Assembly (NCBI GenBank): GCA_032622095.1
Contig: CP136069.1
Location: 5,814,976-5,878,975, forward strand
From: Siphonodentalium dalli
Taxonomy: Eukaryota; Mollusca; Scaphopoda; Gadilida; Siphonodentaliidae
Direction: 5' to 3'
Length of the DNA stretch: 64,000 nt
Shown: positions 10,301-22,300 of the stretch, in pieces
How positions within the stretch are numbered: position 1 is the stretch's first letter
How the letters are laid out: each line of letters opens with the position of its first letter
Program-made: the position numbers and the translations under genes
The notes under the pieces: generated by a model
Seen by the model: only the letters and a program-made list of their open reading frames with translations
Told to the model about the DNA's origin: nothing
Databases searched by the model: none

Positions 10301-13300
10301 GACAAAATAGGCCCAGATCAGCTGATTCTCCCATTTTGAACCCCAACGTAAACTGAACGCGCGTGCTGTTACGCGGAAGGATACATAATTTAAATAATTG
10401 TGACGTAACGATATCGATTGACATTATTATTTTCATTCACTTCGGCGCAATTCATTTTTTAAGTTTCGGAAATTACAGGATATTTTCAGTCACAATTGTG
10501 TTTATTCTGATCAAAAAAGCATGACACTTGGAACGGAATGTTGTCAAGATTCTGTTGGTATGTGTAAATAGTGTTGGTTCATACAGGAAATGTTTGGAAA
10601 TCGTTCTAAAAGTAGAAAACTTAATTTCGAATGTGACGATATAATTTAATCATCGTAAATAAACACTTGGAGAGGAACACGTAGAAGTTCATTATTTACT
10701 GTTCACATGGAATTTTCAAAGCTCATTCGACTGGAATTTGCCGTCATCCTCATCATCTGATTCGATAATTGGTAATATTCTTCTTCGTTTTACGGGTGTA
10801 TTTATAACTCCTTCCGCATAATCGTTGGCAAGTCCCTTTTGTTGCTCGATTTCAGTCATGTTTGATCCGTAGAAATTGAAGTGGAATGTGCAGTCCCTGT
10901 TATCTCTTATCACGACTCTCTTGTTAGAGTCCATGCCTGATTTTGTTACTGTCATTGACTTTTGGGAAGAGGCGACAAAGTTTGTGTCCAGTTCAAAGTT
11001 TTGGTTATTTGTTGACACCGATGATGTTGAAATACATGTGGAATCATAATTCATTTCATGTTGAGCTTGATCAAGTTGATTATTCATACTAGTAACTGTA
11101 GAACATGACGCAGAAGCATGGTTCTGAGATACTGGTTTTGGTGCCATTGAATGTCGATACGGAACAACCGCAGAACTGGCTGACTCCAGGGGGCGCATTA
11201 GAGAAGTTGATATTGATTTCTGTTGCTTTTCATTCAACTTACTGTAATTGTTTGCACTGCCTACATTCCTGTGTCCACTTATTTGGATAGTACAATTAGC
11301 AGGCAGTCCCATATCGTTACATTTCTGCATCATATGTTTGCGTACACTGTGGTTTGTTATTTTCCTTGTATCTTCTTTCTGCATTATTTCATCACATTTT
11401 GATTTCTTTTTCTTTACAAGACCATAAATATGGTTCACTCCCATAGGACAATTTTTGAACCAAGGTAGATTGGGATTTTTCGTATAGTTTATCTCAAGGA
11501 AGAATGGCGAGTCAGGTGTACACATGGCAGGAGTTCTTTTGTCTCTATATATTTTGTAAGCCCGTACTGGACAGCGTTGCATATCTTCCATATAGTGCCA
11601 TGCCTTTGGTTTAAATTTCCTAATATTTGTTGGATCTGTGCCTGTTCGAGTTTTAGTTTGCCGCTCACGTACATGCTCCAAATATTCATCACCATCCTCA
11701 TCTGTAGAAAGGCTTATGTCACCCCATGTTAGGCTACGTTGTTCTCTGCCACCGCGCATTCCAAGAACCATTGAGAATGTTACATGAAGGAAATTCACTA
11801 TCTGATTGGGTGTGTCGATTCCCATCTGACCTGTCTTGAAGAAGTTTTCAATGTCTTCATCAGTCAATTCATCTGATTCATTCGGTTTATTACCACGACC
11901 AAGAGATTTTAGATATTTCATCTTTGCAACAACAGCCTTGTTACAGTGTGGAAAGAGAGGGTTCTTATTGACAGTGTGGGGATAGTGCTGTGACCGTAAA
12001 TAACGCTCCAAACTGGACACAAATCCTCGAATAGTCGAAGGTTCATAATCGTCCCCATTGGTTTTTTTGACAACACTGAGGAAATTCCCAAATAACAAGT
12101 CCAATGTTTTAGTTTCCATCAAATCTGGCTTGGTATCTACTCCCTGCTCACTACAGAATACACTAAACAGACGCATGTCACTTTCAGTTTTTTTACGTGT
12201 GTTCAAATTTTCTTGATCAGCAATAAAGTCTGAAATGGCTCCCTGATCTATCAGCCCAAACCGACTGTTAGTAGGCCTAACGCCTGAGCTCAAAACACCT
12301 TCACCTTGTTCAAGTTGTTGTTGACTGTTCATTTCGGTACGAAGTCGAAATGTACCAGTTTCACTTTCAGAGTTCGAGCCGGCCAATACTGGCATAATTG
12401 TATCAGATAATTCTGTAATTTCATCACTGTTGCTCTCAAGTGGTCTATTTGGAGGTGGAAGCTCTTCAAATTCTGATAAAATGAAATATCTCGTGAAATC
12501 GTCGATGTCTGTATTGTCAGACATTTTGACAGCGCAGATGACAGCTCAAACACGCGCTTCCTGTTTACGTAAACAAAAATAGTTCCGGCTTAGGGCGGGG
12601 CTACGGGAACTGTCAAAAATCGCGTGCTCTCGCCGGTGACGTAATTCACAGGTGTGACATTATCACTTTTAATTCAACGAGAAATCCTTATAAATCACGA
12701 CTAAGTGTGTAATAATAACATATAACTTTACAAAGTGCCATTTAATAAGCATTTGCACAAAAATAAGTAAAATCCTCTCTGATTGTACAGTCGGGGGCGT
12801 TACCTCCGCCCAGCGGTGCACTTGTTTTGAAAATAAAGGTGCCTGAGAAACATAATTAAGTTAATGTGGCCTAACTAAGAAATATATAATTTTTTTCGAC
12901 TTTATAAGGTTCCCTGTCAAGCCTGCAAATAGCGTGCCTGTCATTTGCAGAATGAGGTCCCTAGAGGGTGAATTTAGTGATGCTATCCCGCATAGCGGGC
13001 TAGCATCACTAAATTCACCCTCTGGGGAGATCATTCTGCTAAGGCCCTCAACTGCTATGGCAGACCTAGGATCAGATTGAAGTTCCCCAGTTGAAGTTGG
13101 TGATGTTCACCCATTGGGCGCCTCGATTATGGATTTAATCTTCTGCAAATTAGGGGATATAGAAACTTCCCAGATGGGAAAACGTAACTAAAAACAATGT
13201 TAATTGGATACCATAGATACTTCCCAGAAGATGAGGCCTAAGCAGAATGAGGTCCCCAGAGGGTGAATTTAGTGATGCTAGCCCGCTATGCGGGATAGCG

Positions 13301-16300
13301 TTACTAAATTCACCCTCTGGGGACCTCATTCTGCAATTTCGCATATAAAAGAGAATATATTGGCTTAACAATCCCACATGGAGCCTCGCATATATTGGCT
13401 TATCAATATTTACCTTGACTGTGTCCCATAGGGAGCCTTGAATATATAAGAGAATTTATTGGCTTAACAATATTTATCTTGAACTTGTAAGCCAGTGCAT
13501 TCTCTTATATATGCGAGGCTCCCTATGGGAGAATTTCACATAAAAGAGAATGCACTGGATCTTTAATTCGGCCATTTTCAGATAAGTTTGTTACTTCCCG
13601 TTGATGATGGACATGCCACATTTATATACGACGGGAACGCAGCCAATTTGAATTTTCGGACAGGTTCTATGCCTCCCAATTTTGACGGACATACCACAAC
13701 TATGATTCTTCGGTCCAAGAGATCATTATTGATTGATATAACCTATACATAGTCAGGGGAATTTTGTGATATGCATATAATACTAAAATATCAGCCACAG
13801 AGATAAAAACTTAGCTGTTATGATAACGCAGGAATCTGTAAATTATAGTAATTCATGCGCCCGCCACGATCTCGGAGGAATCCGGTACCTCTCGCTGACA
13901 ACAATGGCACCTTCGATGATTATATAAACAAAATAACCTGGCCACGACTGTGTGTGGGATTTAAAGTTGCACATGTTGTGCTTTGTAAGTGGACTCCATG
14001 GTGGAAGCAATTCATGAGATTCAGGGTTCTCTACAATTTGCAAACTGTCTGTTCATCATTAGCAGAATATAAGCTTCCGTGAGCAAGGCACCTTACCTTG
14101 TTTGTGGGCCCAGGACACTGTGGCATCATTTCCGCATTAGAAACAAAACTTTCTCTTGCCCTTTTGCTCTACGCGAGGTTTCCGTCCTCGCTGAGCTCGC
14201 CTTAGGACACCTGCGTTATGTTTTAAACCGCAGTCTCCGGAGAACAGACATTCTACTGAAAGGATGCACTTCGTACTCGATAAGCTCTAATCGTACCATA
14301 TTCGAAGCAACTCAGTCATTTATACTTTCTGCAAATAGATTCAAATAAACTTATTATCCAACGTTAACTAACACTTCAAAGTTATCCTCTCGAACTGCTA
14401 ATTGAATGAATCGAATCATTGCATCATGCAACCTGAGAAAAATAGCTGTGTCTATATAGGCATAACGATCAAGTGACTCCTCTCGACTGGCAATTCGTTT
14501 GGCTAATCCATAAGTAATAGTAAAATGAATCAAACGTTAATTTAAAATTTATAAATTATACTGATATATACAGAGCAGTGATCTCATTTTTTTTAAATTT
14601 GTCATAATGTCTTGTTTCTTTTTTCATTCTCTAAATTCGACATTTACTTCATCCATGTCTTAGTTTCCCACTTCATATCTCTTGTCTCCTGCCTCTCGAT
14701 CTCTAATTCTATCATTTCAATACCAAATCCTCTTCTCTCGCAGACTTATCATACTTACATATATATATGGACATCATCTTGTAAATTGTTGTATAAATCT
14801 GGGATACAAAATAATGTTTACACCACACTGTGGCATCACCCATTGCTCATTCTAAATATGGGCACCATAAAACAAAAAAGCATGTCCCGTCATGAAAGGG
14901 TTAATTATCTCTGATTTAAACATTTTTTCCCAGTTGCCAGTTGATCGACCAGAATCACCGGAGAAACCTCCGAGCGAAGCTGCTCCAACCACGCCCACTC
15001 CAGAAGAACCACCCGGCACGGCTAAATCTGACCGGTCAAAGTCTCCCAAAGAACGAGCAAAGTCTCCCAAAGAAAGATCAAAATCACCAAAGGACCGCAA
15101 GTCTCCAAGGTCCAAATCCCGAACTCCATCTGCGAAAAAGCGAGACAAAAGCAAAGAAAAAGAGAAACCTGTGGAGGCAGCTGATACCTCAAGTTCTGAC
15201 GCTGATTTACATTTGAGAATAAGGTACACACTATTTCACAGCTCTATCATTTCTATTGTTAGAGTAATGCCCTAAGTAATCGACTCCGTAACCACAGCAG
15301 AATTATGGGTAACTTTTCAGGATTTAGTCGGAAATATGGCTTGTTGCCATTCATCGGAAAGCTCTCACCGAGAGCTCCAAGCCGTTTCGCCCTCCAGCGA
15401 TGGCGATGGGGGTTCAAATCCACATGTTTCCATCGTGAACTTTGTAACTGAAAATCATTATCTGGTGGAGTTGCCAGTTACTCGCTGATGGTTTGCCGCA
15501 CATGGTCGACGAGTTTATCAGCCATTGAAATCACTGTTTGGTTAGCCGTAAGTGTTCGGATTTTCCTCTAACCTCTAAAACTGGCAATGTCGTGATATGG
15601 CCTTAGTCGCTGAAAGCTACATATAAACCCCAATCAATCAATCAACCAAATTGAACCAATGCAAATTTTTAAACAATCTGTAACTGTTTGGGTATGGCCA
15701 AGTAGCCACTAATGGCCAACTCGGAGAGCTTTCCGATGAATGGCAACAAGCCATATTTCCGACTAAATCCTGAAAAGTTACCCATAATTCTGCTGTGGTT
15801 AAGGAGTCGATTACTTCGGGCATTACTGCAGGGTTGAAGTTCATTCATGCTTGCAATATTCAGATACTGATTTACATTTGAGAATAAGGTAGGGTTGAAG
15901 TTCATTCATGCTTGCAATATTCAGATACTGATTTACATTTGAGAATAAGATAGGGTTGAAGTTCATTCATGCTTGCAATATTCAGATGCTGATTTACATT
16001 TGAGAATAAGATAGGGTTGAAGTTCATTCATGCTTGCAATATTCAGATACTGATTTACATTTGAGAATAAGGTAGGGTTGAAGTTCATTCATGCTTGCAA
16101 TATTCAGATACTGATTTACATTTGAGAATAAGATAGGGTTGAAGTTCATTCATGCTTGCAATATTCAGATGCTGATTTACATTTGAGAATCAGCCCTGGG
16201 AATTAGCGTCGGCAATCGGCAGTGCCGAGGCAAAAGCCGACGTGAAATGAATTTGCGTCGGCATTTTTTTAGCCGAGGCAAATAAATGAAGACATGATCA

Positions 16301-19300
16301 ATTGGGAAGTGAAATGAGTGTTTGTTGTCAATTGTTGAAGCTTTAGTAATGTCCTGTTCCGTTTTACAATCGCGTTTTGTATTAATTCCATATTCGTGAT
16401 CGGCACATGTCCTCAAAATCATTTTACTTGCGACTTCCATTCATTGACACACTCAACTAATTGTGTCAATAAAAAATGACAACTGGTCCGTCTCCAAGTA
16501 ACCGGTTACGATTTTCGGAGCAAGCTACACCAACATGAAAGGAGGTCATTGTGTCACGTGCGTGCGCAGTGTTGAGTGTTTATTGAGATCGTTAAAACGA
16601 AAATATCCTAAATGGAGCCCCACAATGACATTGCCACAGTAAAACACTGTGTGTTCCGATATAAAGCACGTGGCGCGTCCCCCTAATAATGAGATAATCC
16701 TGATAAAAACGTGCGCAAACGTCATGGATACACGGTCGGAAACAGATGAGTCCACTTCAAAGGCATGCGGGGAGAGGAAACTCAGGAAATGTGTATTTAT
16801 GGTGCGTCCCCTGATAATGAGATAATCCTAACAATCACGTGCGCGAAAGTAATAATTACTCGGCTTGGCTTAGTGATCCTTAGTAGTCAGATGCGGCCAC
16901 TTTCAAATGCGGGGAGGTAAACACCTGGCTCGCCTTGCTATTTTCATTTTTGGGAATTCCTACTTTCACATTGTTGATGAATTTGACGGTTCACTTCTGG
17001 AACAAATTATTTCATAGAAAAATAAATGAACGCGCGTAAGTAGCGTACAGGGGGGATTTCCGCCTGAAATAATAAACGTGCGTGCAACTGGTGCATGCAG
17101 GCACGTTATTTGGCCGCTAACGTTATCTATTTGGCGTACAAACTTTGAGTACACAATTACAGGAAGTCGAGATAATCGTCTGCGAAATAAAAAAAAGTTT
17201 TGCATCGGACGCAATTTGAAATTGAATGAAATAAATTAAACTAGTCTTTAATATACACATTAGTAATTACAATGGTAAAAAAGAAAACTGTTGACGGATG
17301 GGAGCTCGGGTGTATACAATATGAATTAGAAGGAGATGGGGATACAGTTAAAAACGTATACTGTTCTCTATGTAGGGAGTTTGGCCAAAGTCAGATGAGG
17401 GGACCGTTCATGAAGATGAAAGGTGCAGTTGATAAAATAGTCGAAAAATGGATAGAGGGCACTACGAACATTAAAAAATCAAGTGCGGTGGATCATATTG
17501 CAAAATCCACCATGCACAGAATTGCGATGACTGCAAATAAAGAGCAAAATGATGGCAATGGCCCCGACAAACAAAATGAAAATAACACTGTGACGCCACA
17601 AATCACAATTCCACAGTTGGTAGCAAAAATAACTCTTGCCCAAAGACATCAACTAACCAAGAAATTTCAGCTAGTTCATTATCTGGCTGTGAAGTGTCGC
17701 CCTCTCCAAGATTACACAAGTTTTATGAAATTTGAGAAAGATGTCCACCATGTTGACATTGGCGGCGGATATGCAGATAGACGGGCCGCAAAGACAATGT
17801 TGAAATTCATTGCCGATCACATTAGGGAGGAAGGAATCACAAGACCCCTGAATGAAGGTTCAAGCCACTATTTCTCCCTGTTTTACGATGGATCGAGCTC
17901 TGCTAAAGCTAAAGATGAAAAAGAAGTATATGTAATAAAAACATGCCAGAATGGAGCTGCCAGGTTTCACATTGCTTCATTGGAGGAGCCAACTGACACA
18001 AATGCGCCTGGATTAAAACAATCATTGGACCAAAGTATGAGAAAGCTAAACTTCAATTTCGACAGAAAAACAAGGCAGGTTGGAAACGGCAGTGACGGAG
18101 CTGCAGTAAATATTGCTCTATTCAAACTGGAGAAAGAGGAACTTGGACCACACCTCATCAAAGGTTGGTGCGCCAATCATAAGGCAGAATTGGGTATACA
18201 CGACGCATTCAAAAATGCCTCACTCAATACGCAATGTGAAGAAATAATGGGAAATATGTTCCAATTCTTCAAGAAGGCAACTCTCAAATGGCGGCTTTTT
18301 AAACGGCAAGCAGAATTTCTGGAAATTAGACACTTGAAATATAAGAGAGTTTCTGGTACTCGTTGGGTTGCCCATCAAGTTGACTGTACTCTGAACTTTC
18401 TCCGGAACATGCCAATACTTCTGGGTTTTTTACATCAACAAATCTCCAAACCACACAACAAGACAATGAAGGATGCAGCTCCAACAATGCAGGGACACTT
18501 AAAATTGGCTTCAGACTTGAAGGTGCTGATTTATTTGGCTATCAGACATGACATCCTTGCTTACTTATCACCATTTAGCCAAATGTTGGAAAACAGGAAA
18601 CTTCTTGCACCAGAGGCAATCACAGCAATGAAAAATTCCATAAATGTAATAAAATCTCTTCATGACATATTGCTTGATAAAGGACATTCATCATTCTATG
18701 TGGAACATTTATTTCCAACAATTAGCAAGTTTATATTACCCTATCTTGAAGATGATGATGTGGGTATGGCTCAACGAGAAACGAGACAGGACACGGATAA
18801 TGCTAAAGGAAATTCTCTTGATGATACAGTTAGTGAATTAGAAGACAAGAAACAGATGTTTCATGGTTATGCGATGTCCAACAAACTCCAGTTATCTCTT
18901 GGTAAAGTTGCATCAGAGATAACAGGTGTATTGGGGAAGTTAACAGTGAATTTGAATGACAGATTTGCAGACTTTTTGGAAAACCCAATTATCCTTGCAG
19001 CGGCCAAAATCTTGAACACGAAGTTGTACAAATATAGCTCCAGAGATGATATCTTGCAAGATGTAAAAGTGATTGCTGGTCACTTTGAATATATCCTCAA
19101 AGCAAATGGATGTGATTTACCAAGGTTAAGTCAAGAATTCAGCTGTCTGTATTCGCACATAACTACTTTCTTGTCAGAAGCATCAAATGAACAGGCGTGG
19201 CAGCAAATGTTTTTACTTGCTGGCCCTGACTCACAAATGAATATTGACAACATCTTGCACATAGCAGAAATATGTATTGTGCTACCAATAAGTAGTGCTG

Positions 19301-22300
19301 ACATAGAAAGAGTGTTCTCATCATTTGCAAGAATTTTATCCAAGGATCGCTTATCACTGACCAATAGTTCATTGGAAACACTATTAATAGTCAGACACAA
19401 CAACTTTGATGGATTCATTGCATCTGAATATGATCCGATCATCGATAAATTTCTGAGTCAGCATCCTGATGGTTCCACTCGGAAACGCAAGGCCAGGGTT
19501 GAAGGCCACAAGAAACATACACGCATATCCAAGCATGCGAGAACGGGCTGTGCAAAACAAAATTGTTTGTTTCTGCACAAAGACTATGAGCAGCATCACG
19601 AAGCAGTGGTAGATGACGATCCAAATGTAAATTCAACTAAATGTGCAGAATCTGATGAAAATGACTCGGACTTTACAGTCAGCGACATTGATCTGAATGA
19701 AATCTCTTCCAGTGATTCTGATTCCGAAGATTCTGATAGTGATGTTAACTGAATAGTTATACTCTGACAGTGAACTGAATGGTGACTTAATTAAATAGAT
19801 TAAAATTATCACACAATTTGTATCGTTTTGTTTTTGTGTTTTTTGAACTGACTGATTATGTGCAATACACTGGCGTTGAAGGGGTAACTCTCAACATGAA
19901 CATTACAAAAAGTGCTGAAGGGTACACAGGTTTGAAAATGTGCTGAAGGGTACAATTATGTATTATGATCGGCACTAATCGTAATGCAGTTACTTTAACT
20001 GTTTTCCTGAAATGCAGTTTGTTTTCAGTTCAATGTTCTTTGGAACACCATGCTGTACAATTATTCTCTAACTAAAATCATGGCAGACACAAAAACTGTA
20101 CATCATTAAGACATTTTTTAGAATGATATTTCGAACCCTGTGTGCACTTCGGCACTTTTTTTGGTGAGAGTTACCCCTTCAGCAATAGTAGAAGTACCAG
20201 TTGTTGAGAAATTTTCATGTTAAAATATTTGAGTTTCAATGATTGAATGATTCTATTTTTTAACCCACATAAAATCATGCTGAGAAAGTTTAAAATCTTT
20301 AAAACACATACTCACTCAGTTCAAAACAAACAAATAATTGATAAAACAAATTCCCCTCGTGCATTCAAACCATGAATGGTCATGACTCATTCATAATAAA
20401 ATTCACTTCAGATCAGTGAGTGATAACCCTACATGCATATGCCCAGCCCATTGTAATAGATCTAATCATCATACCCCACCACTTGGGGCACATAAATTGA
20501 ATGAAGTGAATGATACTCAGAGAGAAAATGACTTTAATAATGAAGTCTTTTCTGAAATAAAGCTTTCACAACATGATATTTTAACTTGTGAACAATAATT
20601 CATCATAATATAATAACATGAACACCTTATTGAAAATTGCCTAGGCCAAAGTGAAAAATGCCTAGGCAAAATGATTTTGCCTAGGCAATTTTTTCGCCTA
20701 GGAAAATTTTCCTTAATTCCCAGGGTTGAGAATAAGATAGGGTTGAAGTTCATATTTGCATGCGATATTCAGATGCTGATTGGGGTTGTAGTTAATACAT
20801 GCGATATTCAGATGCTGATTGGGGTTGTAGTTAATACATGCGATATTCAGATGCTGATTGGGGTTGTAGTTAATACATGCGATATTCAGATGCTGATTGG
20901 GGTTGTAGTTAATACATGCGATATTCAGATGCTGATTGGGGTTGTAGTTAATACATGCGATATTCAGACGCTGATTTACATTTGAGAATAAGATAGGGTT
21001 GTAGTTCATATTTGCATGCGATATTCAGATGCTGATTAGGGATGTAGTTCATACATGCGATATTCAGATGCTGACTCTCATTATCCGTAGGGAGTCTCGC
21101 ATATATAAGAGAATACAGTGGCCTATCAATATCTACCTTGACCATGTAATATAAGCCAGTGCATTCCCTTGTATATGTGAGAAAGGACTGGCACATGATC
21201 TTTAATGCTGCACCAGCGCAGCTCCCGTCATGAAAGGGTTAATGCTGCACCAGCGCAGCTCCCGTCATGAAAGGGTTAATGCTGCACCAGCATAGCTCAC
21301 TTCATGAAAGGGTTAATGCTGCACCAGCATAGCTCACTTCATGAAAGGGTTAATGCTGCACCAGCATAGCTCACTTCATGAAAGGGTTAATGCGGCACCA
21401 GCATAGCTCACTTCATGAAAGGGTTAATGCTGCACCAGCATAGCTCACTTCATGAAAGGGTTAATGCTGCACCAGCATAGCTCACTTCATGAAAGGGTTA
21501 ATGCTGCACCAGCATAGCTCACTTCATGAAAGGGTTAATGCTGCACCAGCATAGCTCACTTCATGAAAGGGTTAATGCTGCACCAGCATAGCTACTTCAT
21601 GAAAGGGTTAATGCTGCACCAGCATAGCTCACTTCATGAAAGGGTTAATGCTGCACCAGCATAGCTCACTTCATGAAAGGGTTAAAAGTAGTAAATTAAA
21701 ACCTCAATCTGATTTTGATCGTCTGCACAAGCCTTGATATAGGGTGTCTGTCATTTGCAGAATGAGGTCCCCAGAGGGTGAATTTAGTGATGCTATCCCG
21801 CTACTAAATTCACCCTCTGGGGACCTCATTCTGCAAATGACAGACACCCTATTTCAAGGCTTGCGTCTGCTAATTCACCCACTTTTACAGGATTCCTTTG
21901 GTTCCTCGGAGGCCTCTGTCGCCCGACGCAGAAGGAAAACCAGCCGCGGCCGCGTCCAAAGATAAGAAGGATAAAAAGAAGAAGGATGATGGGATAGAGA
22001 GTCCGACCCCACCGACCGATCCCGATGAGAAACTAGTATTCGATGCATTTATGATCGGTCTCCATGCTGTTGCTGGCTTGGTGAGTACAGTAATGCCATA
22101 AGTAATTGACTCCTTAACCGCAGGAGAATTATGGGTAACTTTTCAGGATTTAGTCGAAAATATGGCTTGTTGCCATTCATCAGAAAGCTCTCCTCGATAT
22201 GTTATATGTTATTTTTGTTTTTTATGATCGGTCTCCATGCTGTCGCTGGCTTGGTGAGTACAGTAATGCCCTAAGTAATCGAACTCCTTAACCACACCAG

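Noticed and set aside
13855-14348. Overlapping frames of 75-89 codons
   Set aside because: No recognised domain, no splice support, no continuity with SPEF2 phases.
14852-15231. Frames on the opposite strand of exon d
   Set aside because: Shadows of the biased Ser/Lys/Pro-rich coding exon.
15411-15421. Possible tRNA gene from GGTTCAAATCC
   Set aside because: No cloverleaf or A box; the sequence is a SINE body with a second copy at 61164.
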